From: an uncultured Eubacteriales bacterium
GTDB taxonomy: Bacteria > Bacillota > Clostridia > Lachnospirales > Anaerotignaceae
Length of the DNA stretch: 29,638 bases
Assembly (NCBI GenBank): GCA_934256695.1
Contig: CAKQPE010000014.1
Span: forward strand, 1-29,638
Direction of reading: 5' to 3'
Each line of letters begins with the position of its first letter. Within the stretch, counting starts at the first letter, position 1. Under the pieces are notes generated by a model. That model was given only the letters and a program-made list of their open reading frames with translations, made no database searches and was not told where the DNA came from. Positions 15,180 to 23,052 of this stretch are shown one piece after another. Position numbers and translations under genes: made by a program.

Positions 15180-15389
15180 CAGATTATAGACAAAGTTATT
15201 TTATAAAGCGGAAGGGTTCGGGAAACGAATGAGTTTCCCGAATGGAATCCGCAGTCGGAATTCATTTCCGACGAGGAAAACAGCAGGTTTCAAGGCTTTT
15301 AAGCCCATGGAACCTGTCTGTTTATTCTTCTGTTTGAACAAGTCGAAATCCTGATTTCGACTTAGGGTGTCGACTTTGTCGACACCCTA
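15180..15389. repeat. Cassette of five hairpins between two identical terminator hairpins
   Basis: The hairpins in order: TTCGGGAAAC/GTTTCCCGAA (15217-15242); GTCGGAA/TTCCGAC (15254-15272); a 12-base-pair stem with one bulge, 15278-15289 with 15311-15323, holding an inner GGCTT/AAGCC; AAGTCGAAATC/GATTTCGACTT (15340-15363); and AGGGTGTCGAC/GTCGACACCCT (15364-15388). GCGGA (15208-15212) and TCCGC (15248-15252) could extend the first stem. No open frame of note crosses the segment. It could be a structured non-coding RNA, a protein-binding array or stacked palindromic repeats. Confidence 0.7.
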
Positions 15390-15417
15390 AAACACCGTGA
15401 CTGTTGTCACGGTGTTT
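15390..15417 (+). terminator. Terminator-like hairpin, second identical copy
   Basis: This is an exact duplicate of 15152-15179, followed by a short T/A-rich run, about 25 bases before the ruvA promoter region. Confidence 0.75.
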
Positions 15418-15442
15418 TATATTTGCTCAAGATCTTTTGTAC

Positions 15443-15472
15443 TATACACCAAACGTATGTTTATGGTATAAT
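15443..15472 (+). promoter_or_regulatory. ruvAB promoter
   Basis: TATAAT (15467-15472) has a weak -35 TATACA (15443-15448) 18 bases upstream. The ATG of ruvA is 47 bases downstream of the -10 box. Confidence 0.6.
15450..15463. promoter_or_regulatory. Likely LexA (SOS) operator in the ruvAB promoter
   Basis: CAAACGTATGTTTA matches the Gram-positive LexA consensus CGAACRNRYGTTYG at most positions, with AAAC/GTTT arms and a 4-base centre. It lies exactly between the -35 and -10 boxes, where LexA would block RNA polymerase. ruvAB is a classical SOS target, which supports the call. Confidence 0.6.
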
Positions 15473-15518
15473 AAATAAAAATTAAACTTTTTATTATATT
15501 TGTTCGGGAGAAGAAAAA

Positions 15519-16121
15519 ATGATTTCTTATGTAAAAGGAATGCTTGAGGATATATCAGACAGCGGAATAGTTGTAGAAGCCGGCGGAATAGGATATTTTA
15601 TTTCTATGCCTCCTTCAATTTCGGTTAAGTATAAACAACATACAGAAGTAAAAATACATACCTATATGAACGTAAAAGAAGATGGCATTTCTCTCTTTGG
15701 CTTTGAAAGTCAAAAACAGCTTGAGCTTTTTAAAAAACTTACTTCAGTATCAGGTGTAGGCGGAAAAACGGCAATGGCACTTCTTGGTGTATGCAGTGTA
15801 AATGAAATTACTTCCGCAATAGTGTCAAACGATATTACAATGCTTTGCAGAGCACCTGGACTTGGCAAAAAATCGGCACAGAGAATAATACTTGAATTGA
15901 AGGACAAGATTTCCACAGACGATATTACGTCTATAATTGGTGGAGACATAACAAGCGACAGTGTTGATTTGTCAGATGCAAAATCAGAGGCACTGGAGGC
16001 ACTTCTTGTTCTGGGCTATGGCAGAAGCGAAGCTGTAAAGGCTCTTTCGGATATATATTCAGCCGAGGACGATACATCAACACTTATTAAAAAAGCACTT
16101 AAAAGAATTTCCGAAAAATAA
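15519..16121 (+). CDS. ruvA: Holliday junction branch migration protein RuvA
   Basis: The 200-residue product has the RuvA layout: an N-terminal OB fold (MISYVKGMLEDISDSGIVVE), tandem helix-hairpin-helix motifs (LTSVSGVGGKTAMALLG, about residues 74-90, and CRAPGLGKKSAQRIILEL, about 109-126), an acidic linker, and a C-terminal domain III (SEALEALLVLGYGRSEAVKAL) that contacts RuvB. RuvA tetramers bind four-way DNA junctions and load RuvB. The start ATG has a GGGAGAAG site. ruvB starts 15 bases after the stop. No ruvC is present, as is usual in Firmicutes, which use RecU instead. Confidence 0.97.
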   Translation: MISYVKGMLEDISDSGIVVEAGGIGYFISMPPSISVKYKQHTEVKIHTYMNVKEDGISLFGFESQKQLELFKKLTSVSGVGGKTAMALLGVCSVNEITSAIVSNDITMLCRAPGLGKKSAQRIILELKDKISTDDITSIIGGDITSDSVDLSDAKSEALEALLVLGYGRSEAVKALSDIYSAEDDTSTLIKKALKRISEK

Positions 16122-16136
16122 TCAGGCGGTGTTAAT

Positions 16137-17171
16137 ATGCAGGACAGAATTATAACATCGGGCTACAGAGCGGAGGATATGGAGTTTGAACCGAAGCTCA
16201 GGCCCGATACTCTTGACAGCTATATAGGTCAAGAGAGTGTAAAAAACAATATGAAGGTGTTTATTGAGGCGGCTAAAAAAAGAAATGAGCCGTTAGACCA
16301 TGTTTTGCTTTACGGGCCTCCGGGATTGGGAAAGACAACACTTTCGAACATAATAGCAAATGAAATGGGTGTAAACATAAAGACAACGTCCGGTCCGGCA
16401 ATAGAACGCCCGGGAGACATGGCGGCTGTTTTAAGCGGACTTGAAGAAGGCGACATACTGTTTGTAGACGAAATACACCGTCTAAACAGAATAATAGAAG
16501 AAATTCTTTATCCGGCAATGGAGGATTTTGCAATAGATATTGTAATAGGCAAAGGTGCCGGAGCGAGAAGTGTGCGTATAGACCTGCCGAAATTTACTTT
16601 GGTTGGGGCAACAACACGTATAGGTCTTTTGACAGCACCTTTAAGGGATAGGTTTGGTGTTATACAGCGTCTGGAACCATACAGTGTTGAAAACCTTAAA
16701 ATAATAGTAAACCGTTCGGCGAAGGTACTGGGTATAGACATAGATGACGGTGGAGCGGAAGAAATAGCAAGGCGTTCAAGAGGAACACCGAGAATAGCAA
16801 ACAGACTGCTTAAAAGAGTACGTGATTTTGCACAGGTAAGCTTTGACGGAGTAATAACCCATGATGTTGCAAATCAAGCACTTAACAGACTTGATGTGGA
16901 TAAAATGGGACTTGACCTTACAGACAGAAAAATGCTGCTTGCTATGATAGAAAAGTTCGGTGGCAGACCTGTAGGCGTAGATACCCTTGCTGTATATATA
17001 GGTGAGGAAAGCGAAACAATAGAGGACGTATATGAGCCATATCTTATACAGCTTGGATACATACAGAGAACGCCAAGAGGCAGGGTGGTAACCAAGAGCG
17101 GTTATGAGCATTTCGGCTATAGGTATCCTGCCGAGGAACACGCTTCGCAGATAAAAATAAACGGGATTTAA
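16137..17171 (+). CDS. ruvB: Holliday junction branch migration ATPase RuvB
   Basis: The 344-residue AAA+ motor has Walker A GPPGLGKT (residues 60-67), Walker B ILFVDEIHRLN near 105, sensor 1 TLVGATTRIGLL near 150, the arginine-finger region APLRDRFGV, and a C-terminal winged helix (QLGYIQRTPRGRVVTKSGYEH, in two parts QLGYIQRTPRGR and VVTKSGYEH). Hexameric RuvB rings pump DNA through the RuvA-bound junction using ATP. Length and motifs are normal. The gene is translated from an ATG behind a modest AGGCGG site and ends 40 bases before the composite repeat at 17212. Confidence 0.98.
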   Translation: MQDRIITSGYRAEDMEFEPKLRPDTLDSYIGQESVKNNMKVFIEAAKKRNEPLDHVLLYGPPGLGKTTLSNIIANEMGVNIKTTSGPAIERPGDMAAVLSGLEEGDILFVDEIHRLNRIIEEILYPAMEDFAIDIVIGKGAGARSVRIDLPKFTLVGATTRIGLLTAPLRDRFGVIQRLEPYSVENLKIIVNRSAKVLGIDIDDGGAEEIARRSRGTPRIANRLLKRVRDFAQVSFDGVITHDVANQALNRLDVDKMGLDLTDRKMLLAMIEKFGGRPVGVDTLAVYIGEESETIEDVYEPYLIQLGYIQRTPRGRVVTKSGYEHFGYRYPAEEHASQIKINGI

Positions 17172-17211
17172 AACCTTGCTACCTTCCATTTCAAGGATTA
17201 CTAAAAGCAAT

Positions 17212-17627
17212 AAATATAAATTTATCGGAGTGAAATAATAACCCCTCAGTCACTGCGTGACAGCTCCCCTTTCATGGGAGCCTTCTCAACTCGAAAGCCG
17301 TCCCTGAAAGGGAAGGTGGCAAACCGAAGGTTTGACGGAAGGGTTTTAAAGCCTTCTCTCGGGAGAAGGTGGCGAGCGTAGCGAGTCGGATGAGGGAAAA
17401 ATAAGAAAATAAATTATATGAAAAACATAATTTGTATTTAAACAAATCCCTCATCCGTCACTTCGTGACACCTTCCCCCAAAAGGGAAGGCTTTAAAAGC
17501 TTCACAAATGGATTTACAAAAAACGCAATGTAATTGCGTTTTGATAAAAGTTTAGGTCAAGCCTTTTCAAAGGCTTGTAGGGTATTGGGGCAACGCCCCA
17601 AGGTCTTAGTTCAATAAATTTATATTT
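17212..17627. repeat. Best composite palindromic element (MITE-like), copy 5, with inverted ends
   Basis: The left end AAATATAAATTTAT (17212-17225) and the right end ATAAATTTATATTT (17614-17627) are perfect inverted repeats, with partial matching just inside. Between them the left A half runs about 17241-17396 (CTCAGTCACTGCGTGACAG to CGGATGAGGG). Its inverted partner half is about 17446-17495 (CCCTCATCCGTCACTTCGTG to GGGAAGGCTTTAAAA). The B part is 17519-17607, with hairpins CGCAATGTAATTGCG, AAGCCTTTTCAAAGGCTT and TTGGGGCAACGCCCCAA. There is no transposase or sizeable ORF. The element occupies almost the whole gap after ruvB. Confidence 0.82.
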
Positions 17628-17631
17628 AACC

Positions 17632-17726
17632 TAAAAATACCGTGACATTGTCACGGTATTTTATTAAAAGTTTTACTCAATTTTTTTAAAAAATTGTGAG
17701 GTATTGGGTCAAAGCCAAAAGGTATT
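17632..17726 (+). repeat. B-type repeat, copy 6, overlapping the CorA stop codon
   Basis: The hairpin AAATACCGTGAC/GTCACGGTATTT (about 17635-17662) is followed by AAAAGTTTTACTCAA, an A/T-only second stem (AATTTTTTTAAAAAATT, 17680-17696) and a worn first hairpin (TTGGGTCAAAGCCAAAA). The terminal GGTATT supplies T-T of the minus-strand TAA stop (17725-17727) of the CorA-type gene. It follows copy 5 in tandem. Confidence 0.7.
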
Positions 17727-18636
17727 ACAACAGTTTTTTCTTTTTGAATATAAGTATAAGTATTGTAACAACGATAATACTCAGAAGTATTACAGCAGGG
17801 TATCCGTGGGCAAGCTCCGGCATATTATGGAAGTTCATGCCGTACCAGCCGGTAATAAGAGTAAGCGGATAGAATATAGCAGACATAATGGTGAGAAACT
17901 GCATATTTTGATTTTGCTGATTTGCAACATTACTCTGATAAATATCTTTTACCTGCTGTGCATAATCTATAAGGTGAACAGTTTTGCCAATAAGCCTTTC
18001 GGCACGGTCGGAAAGAGTACCGAAATATTTTGTCTGGTTTTTCTTAAAAAAGTGGTTTTCGTCTTCTTCAAGAATTTTTCCGAGTTCCGAAATCTGATCG
18101 TAATATCCTCTCAGTGTAAGAAGCTGTTTACGTGTACGCAGAAGGGTAACAAGAAAATCGGGATCGTCCTCGTGCAGTGCTTCATCTTCCATGTTCATAA
18201 GACGATGCTCGAATTTTTCGAGCAGCTCGGAATCTTTTGACATAAATTCCGATATAAAGTTATACATAAATTTTTCTTTTGACTCACCTTGATGAATTTT
18301 TCGTCTGAGAATACGTTTTAAAATACGCATTGCAAACCCGTCATCATCTACTATTATTATGTCATTAAGTGTAATAAAGAACATAAGCCGGTAACGGCTT
18401 CCCATTATGTCTCTGAGCTTGGGAATAAGAAATGTTCCGAAAATACAGTCCTGCTGTGCCTCGGCTTTGCAGAAATACACATCCTCCAGCTTATATTCAC
18501 GCTCATAGGATATGCCGAGTTTCGGCAGTATGCGTGGACACTCGTCTTCATTTACTATAAAAACGGCACTTTGACCTGTTTCAAATGCTTCGTCTTCAGT
18601 TGTTTCAATAAGTTCTTCACCAAGATAATAGACCAT
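17725..18636 (-). CDS. CorA-family divalent cation transporter
   Basis: The 303-residue product has a large N-terminal cytoplasmic domain, a long charged helix (about residues 150-240) and two C-terminal membrane helices (about 244-265 and 279-296). Between them is the family's selectivity signature G266-M267-N268 (WYGMNFHNMPE), and the C-terminus is basic (KKKKLL). CorA proteins form pentameric channels for Mg2+, and sometimes Co2+ or Ni2+. The GMN loop is followed by a non-standard HNMPE in place of the usual MPE spacing seen in classic CorA. It starts 23 bases downstream of the dehydratase-activase C-terminal gene, so it is likely co-transcribed; no Mg2+ riboswitch is possible in that gap. 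The ATG (18634-18636) follows AAGAGGT. Confidence 0.88.
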   Translation of the reverse strand: MVYYLGEELIETTEDEAFETGQSAVFIVNEDECPRILPKLGISYEREYKLEDVYFCKAEAQQDCIFGTFLIPKLRDIMGSRYRLMFFITLNDIIIVDDDGFAMRILKRILRRKIHQGESKEKFMYNFISEFMSKDSELLEKFEHRLMNMEDEALHEDDPDFLVTLLRTRKQLLTLRGYYDQISELGKILEEDENHFFKKNQTKYFGTLSDRAERLIGKTVHLIDYAQQVKDIYQSNVANQQNQNMQFLTIMSAIFYPLTLITGWYGMNFHNMPELAHGYPAVILLSIIVVTILILIFKKKKLL

Positions 18637-18659
18637 TTTGCATACCTCTTGTTTTAGTT

Positions 18660-19925
18660 TTATACCTCTGTTTTTTCCCTTGCAACAGAAAGCATAAGTT
18701 TAATTCGGTTTTCCTGATTTACTTTTGTTGCACCTGTATCGTAGTCTACAGGGACAATATTTGAATCGGGATACATTTCCTTTATTTTATGTATCATACC
18801 TTTGCCGCATATATGTGTAGGCAGACAGCCGAAGGGCTGTGTGCAGACAATATTTTCATATCCGTGTTTTATAAGCTCTATCATTTCGGCAGGAAGAAAC
18901 CAGCCTTCGCCCATACGGTTGCCAAGACCTATAAGACCGTCTACAAGCGGTTTTGTATCGGCATATGATGAAAGCTGTGTGAAACGTGAATTATCAACGG
19001 CTTCCATAAATGCCTTTTCTATTTTTTCAAGGTATCCCAAAAGCGTCTTTGCGGCAAAGTATTTTACTTTGCTTCCGCCGTATATAAGATAATCCTGAAC
19101 TCTTGCATCAACCTTAAACATTAAAAAGCCCATAAGACCGGGAACCATAACCTCACAGTTTTCATCGGCAAGAAATTTTTCAAGGCTGTTGTTTGCAAAT
19201 CTTGCATATTTAACATATATTTCGCCTACTATGCCGACCTTTGTTTTAATTTCTTTTTTAAGCTTTATTGAAGAAAAACTGTCTATTACTTTTGTAAAGT
19301 TTGCTTTCATCTGGGAAAAGCTGTAGCCTTTTTTTGCACGGAACTGTTTGGAAATATCAATAACCCATTTTTTTATAAGTTTGTCCGTTTCACCTTTTTT
19401 TATTTCATAAGGTCTTGTCTGGTTGCTTAAAAGCATTATAAGGTCACCGTAAATAACGCCGGCAAGTATACGGCGGATAATAGGCAAAGTAAGCTTAAAA
19501 CCGCTGTTATGCTCAAGACCGGAAAGGTTAAAGGATATAATAGGTACATTGCTGTAGCCTGCCTTAACGAGAGCCTTCCTTAAAAGATGTATGTAGTTTG
19601 AGGCACGACAGCCGCCGCCTGTCTGCATTATCATAAGAGCGGTTTTGTTTACATCATATTTTCCGCTTGAAAGTGCGTCAAGAAACTGTCCCGCCACAAG
19701 AAGTGCAGGGTAGCAGATGTCGTTGTGCATATATTTAAGACCAAGCTGTTTTACGGCTGTGCCGTCGTTATCAAGAAGTGCAAATTTATAGCCTTCGTTT
19801 GTAAATACGTTTTTCATTATATTGAAATGAATAGGGAGCATATTTGGTACAAGTATTGTATAGTCCTTTTTCATTTCCTTTGTAAAAATAATTCTTCCGT
19901 TTTCATCTCTTATCAGTTCAGCCAT
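18660..19925 (-). CDS. Activase-related protein, C-terminal (2-hydroxyacyl-CoA dehydratase-like) half
   Basis: The 421-residue product matches the C-terminal third of the roughly 1,400-residue fused activase proteins of many Clostridia. Motifs include HNDICYPALLVAGQFLDAL (about residues 67-85), MIMQTGGGCRASNYIHLLRK (about 98-117), GWFLPAEMIELI and CTQPFGCLPTHICGKGM (about 365-381). The conserved cysteines in these motifs resemble the Fe-S cluster ligands of 2-hydroxyacyl-CoA dehydratase subunits. The biochemical role of this fused family is not established. Its ATG (19923-19925) overlaps the TAA of the upstream gene by one base (TAATG), so translation is coupled, as expected for two halves of one complex. 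Confidence 0.85.
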   Translation of the reverse strand: MAELIRDENGRIIFTKEMKKDYTILVPNMLPIHFNIMKNVFTNEGYKFALLDNDGTAVKQLGLKYMHNDICYPALLVAGQFLDALSSGKYDVNKTALMIMQTGGGCRASNYIHLLRKALVKAGYSNVPIISFNLSGLEHNSGFKLTLPIIRRILAGVIYGDLIMLLSNQTRPYEIKKGETDKLIKKWVIDISKQFRAKKGYSFSQMKANFTKVIDSFSSIKLKKEIKTKVGIVGEIYVKYARFANNSLEKFLADENCEVMVPGLMGFLMFKVDARVQDYLIYGGSKVKYFAAKTLLGYLEKIEKAFMEAVDNSRFTQLSSYADTKPLVDGLIGLGNRMGEGWFLPAEMIELIKHGYENIVCTQPFGCLPTHICGKGMIHKIKEMYPDSNIVPVDYDTGATKVNQENRIKLMLSVAREKTEV

Positions 19926-22852
19926 TAATTAGTCTCCTCCTGCTGACTTAAAGCTGCCAAAAGGCTTCTCAGCCTTACTTTGACTGTACCGAGATTTGTT
20001 ATCTCGTCAATTTTAATTTGTGTATATATTTTTCCGCTTTCTTCTATTATGGAACGTACCTCGTCTGTTGTTATGGCATCAAGACCACAGCCGAAGCTTA
20101 CAAGCTGAACAAGCTCTATATCGTCTTTGTCGGCAATGTATTTTGCGGCGGCATAAAGACGGGCATGATATGTCCACTGGTTAAGCACGTTTACATGGAA
20201 TCTGTTCATATATCCGCTTAAAGAATCCTCACTTATAACTGCCATGCCGAGAGACTCCAAAAGGGTATCTATGCCGTGGTTTATTTCCGGGTCAACATGG
20301 TAAGGTCTGCCTGCAAGGACAATGATTTTCTTGCCTTCTTTTCTTGCTTTTTTAATTATTTCAGCACCTTTTTTGCGGACTGATTCCATATAGCTTTCCC
20401 TTGCGGCGAAAGCATCATCGGAAGCCTTTTTGATTTCGTTAAGCTTTATGCCGTCGAAATATTTTGAAAGTATTTCGTGAAGTTTTTTAGGGAAATCTTT
20501 TCTTCTGTGGACACCTACGTAATCGTTAATAAGTGTTACGCCTTTTTTAAGTCTCATGTTTGCGGCTATAATCTCCGGATAATAAGCCACGACAGGACAG
20601 TTGTAGTTATTGTCTCCAAGATTTTCGTCAAAGTTAAAGCTCATGCAAGGATAGAAAATATGGTGTATTCCGTCCTGTTCCATAAGATATGCCACATGAC
20701 CGTGAAGAAGTTTTGCAGGGAAACAAACGGTATCGCTCGGTATTGTTGCCTGTCCTTTAAGGAATATATCCCTATCGGAAAGAGGTGAAAGTACAACCTC
20801 AAATCCAAGATCGGTAAAGAATTTGTGCCAGAAAATGCACATCTCGTACATATTTAATCCGAGAGGTATGCCTATTTTTCCACGTTTGCCTTTAACGGGT
20901 TTTAAGGATTTTATAATATCCTGTTTGTATTTGTATATGTTAAGCTCACCTACAGAGGCTCTTTTGGTAACAGGTCGTTCACATCTGTTTCCGCCTATGT
21001 ATCTGCTTCCATCACCGAAGGTATTTACAGTAAGACGGCAGTTGTTAGAACAGAGACCGCAGTTTACGCTTTTTACCGTATGGCTGAAGCTTTTAAGTTC
21101 TTCATAGGTTATAATAGAGCTTTTTTCGAAAGCGTGTTTCTGTGCATACAAAGCACAGCCGTAAGCACCCATAAGACCTGCTATAACGGGACGTACAACA
21201 TTTACGCCCATTTCTTTTTCAAAAGCCCTTAAAACTGCATCATTAAGGAATGTGCCGCCCTGAACAACTATTTTTTTGCCAAGTTCGTCTACACTTGACG
21301 GACGTATTACTTTATAGATTGCGTTTTTAACTATACTTGTTGAAAGTCCGGCAGAAATATCACCTGTTGTTGCACCGTCCTTTTGTGCCTGTTTAACAGA
21401 TGAGTTCATAAATACGGTACATCTTGAACCAAGGTCAACGGCATTTTTGGCAAAAAGTCCCATCTGTGAAAATTCTTCCACATCATATCCGAGAGTATTG
21501 GCAAATGTCTGAAGGAAAGAACCACAGCCCGAAGAACAGGCTTCGTTAAGATAAATATTATCTATAACGCCGTTTTTGATTTTAAAGCATTTCATATCCT
21601 GACCGCCGATGTCGATTATAAATTCTACATCGGGCATAAAATATTTTGCCGCAGTAAAATGTGCAACGGTTTCAACAAGACCGTTGTCTATATGGAATGC
21701 ATTTTTTATAATATCCTCACCATAGCCTGTAACACATGAGGATTTTATTTTTATATCAGGTTTTATTTCGTAAAGATTAGTTAAAAAGCCACGTATAACG
21801 GGAACGGGATTTCCACTGTTTGACATATAAACACTGTGAAGTATTTCGCCGTTCTCGCCCATAACAACGGCTTTTATTGTTGTGCTTCCGGCATCAATAC
21901 CGACAAATGTATTTTTGGAGTAGGTTTTTAAATCACCGTATTTAACATCGGCTTTTGCATGGCGGCTTTTAAATGTTTCGTATTCTTCTTTGTTTTTAAA
22001 AAGCGGTTCAAGTTTTGCCCATTCCGAAACGGAATGGTAAGCCGAAATTTTTGATATGGTTTCGTCAAGGTCCGTTTCTTTTTTGGCACAGTATGCCGCA
22101 CCGAGAGCAACGTAATAAAGGGAGTTTTCGGGGCATATGCCTTTTGTGCCTATGGTTTTGTCAAAGCACTGTCTTAAAATAGGCATAAATGTAAGAGGGC
22201 CGCCAAGGTAAACTACGTTTCCTTCTACTGGTCTGCCCTGTGCAAGACCGCCTATTGTCTGGTTTACTACCGCATAAAAAATACTCAGGGCTATATCGCT
22301 TTTTTTTGCACCCTGATTTAAAAGAGGCTGAATATCACTTTTGGCAAAAACTCCGCAGCGTGAAGCTATGGTATATACCTTTTCGGCTTTTTCCGCAAGG
22401 GAATTCATATCCTCTGTTTTTACGTCAAGAAGGGTTGCCATCTGGTCAATAAAAGCACCTGTACCGCCGGCACAGGTACCGTTCATTCTTGCCTCCATGG
22501 AGTTGCCGAGGAATATAATTTTTGCGTCCTCACCGCCAAGCTCGATTATTACATCGGAGTTTGGGATATTTTTTTCTGCCGCAACTTTTTCAGCATAAAC
22601 CTCCTGAACAAATTCCACACCGCAGTTTTCTGCCATACCCATACCGGCTGAGCCTGATATAACAAGGGAGAAGTTTTTGCAGTCCTCGAATTTATTTTTT
22701 ATGGCAGTAAGCATTTCTGCTGTCTTTGATGTTATCTGTGAAAAATGACGCTCATAAGATGAGTAGACTATTTTCCCCAGCTTATCGATAACCACACTTT
22801 TAATGGTGGTAGAGCCTATGTCTAAGCCTATTTTCAAATTTGTCACATCCAA
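19925..22852 (-). CDS. Acyl-CoA dehydratase activase-related ATPase (two BcrAD/BadFG domains plus DUF2229)
   Basis: The 975-residue product has two tandem ASKHA ATPase domains. The first (about residues 6-255) has GLDIGSTTIKSVVIDKLG, IELGGEDAK and a cysteine in MNGTCAGGTGAF, with a second in SRCGVFAKSD. The second (about 315-580) has GIDAGSTTIKAVV, IIDIGGQDMK, EACSSGCGSF and SRCTVFMNS. These cysteines match those that hold the [4Fe-4S] cluster at the dimer interface of archerases such as HgdC. A cysteine-rich stretch (CGLCSNNCRL, about 614-623) and a DUF2229 region (from about 660, IGIPLGLNMYEMCIFWH) follow. Archerases use ATP to inject an electron into radical dehydratases; whether this protein does so is not known. 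The start is uncertain: TTG 22852 is given, while GTG 22846 and TTG 22837 are alternatives, and none has a good ribosome binding site. Confidence 0.88.
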   Translation of the reverse strand: MDVTNLKIGLDIGSTTIKSVVIDKLGKIVYSSYERHFSQITSKTAEMLTAIKNKFEDCKNFSLVISGSAGMGMAENCGVEFVQEVYAEKVAAEKNIPNSDVIIELGGEDAKIIFLGNSMEARMNGTCAGGTGAFIDQMATLLDVKTEDMNSLAEKAEKVYTIASRCGVFAKSDIQPLLNQGAKKSDIALSIFYAVVNQTIGGLAQGRPVEGNVVYLGGPLTFMPILRQCFDKTIGTKGICPENSLYYVALGAAYCAKKETDLDETISKISAYHSVSEWAKLEPLFKNKEEYETFKSRHAKADVKYGDLKTYSKNTFVGIDAGSTTIKAVVMGENGEILHSVYMSNSGNPVPVIRGFLTNLYEIKPDIKIKSSCVTGYGEDIIKNAFHIDNGLVETVAHFTAAKYFMPDVEFIIDIGGQDMKCFKIKNGVIDNIYLNEACSSGCGSFLQTFANTLGYDVEEFSQMGLFAKNAVDLGSRCTVFMNSSVKQAQKDGATTGDISAGLSTSIVKNAIYKVIRPSSVDELGKKIVVQGGTFLNDAVLRAFEKEMGVNVVRPVIAGLMGAYGCALYAQKHAFEKSSIITYEELKSFSHTVKSVNCGLCSNNCRLTVNTFGDGSRYIGGNRCERPVTKRASVGELNIYKYKQDIIKSLKPVKGKRGKIGIPLGLNMYEMCIFWHKFFTDLGFEVVLSPLSDRDIFLKGQATIPSDTVCFPAKLLHGHVAYLMEQDGIHHIFYPCMSFNFDENLGDNNYNCPVVAYYPEIIAANMRLKKGVTLINDYVGVHRRKDFPKKLHEILSKYFDGIKLNEIKKASDDAFAARESYMESVRKKGAEIIKKARKEGKKIIVLAGRPYHVDPEINHGIDTLLESLGMAVISEDSLSGYMNRFHVNVLNQWTYHARLYAAAKYIADKDDIELVQLVSFGCGLDAITTDEVRSIIEESGKIYTQIKIDEITNLGTVKVRLRSLLAALSQQEETN

Positions 22853-22868
22853 TCTATATAATTAAAGT

Positions 22869-22887
22869 TTTGTGATTTTATCACAAA
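22869..22887. promoter_or_regulatory. Palindrome upstream of the activase operon
   Basis: TTTGTGAT and ATCACAAA form a perfect inverted repeat with a 3-base centre, 17 bases upstream of the annotated start. Its arms contain TGTGA/TCACA, like Crp/Fnr-family sites, but the spacing is one base shorter than the usual six. It could be an operator. I could not place a convincing promoter around it. Confidence 0.4.
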
Positions 22888-22955
22888 TACCATAAAACTA
22901 TTTATTTTAAAAGAAATTTTCATAGTCATAAAAAGATTTGACCTAAACTTTAACA

Positions 22956-23048
22956 AGATACCATGACTACAGTCATGGTATCTGATAAAAGTTTTGATCC
23001 AACTTTTTCAAAAGTTGGTCAGGGTTTGGGGTGAAGCCCCAAGGTCTT
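22956..23048 (+). repeat. B-type repeat, copy 7, next to the DUF4127 stop codon
   Basis: The hairpin AGATACCATGACT/AGTCATGGTATCT (22956-22983) comes first. AAAAGTTTTGATC follows, then CCAACTTTTTCAAAAGTTGG (22999-23018) and TTGGGGTGAAGCCCCAA (23026-23042), ending in GGTCTT. The DUF4127 gene's stop codon (23053-23055) is 5 bases away. In that gene's direction the module forms a three-hairpin 3' UTR. It also separates this gene from the activase operon promoter. Confidence 0.78.
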
Positions 23049-23052
23049 GCCT

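Noticed and set aside
15152..15417. Two identical 28-base repeats as the start of a CRISPR array
   Set aside because: Only two copies exist, they are 210 bases apart, the segment between is itself palindromic, and no cas gene is near.
17704..18240. A 178-codon plus-strand frame
   Set aside because: It lies antisense to the CorA-type gene, which has the GMN signature and membrane helices in its own frame.
18637..18659. A magnesium riboswitch for the CorA-type gene
   Set aside because: Only 23 bases separate it from the upstream gene, too short for an M-box or ykoK leader.
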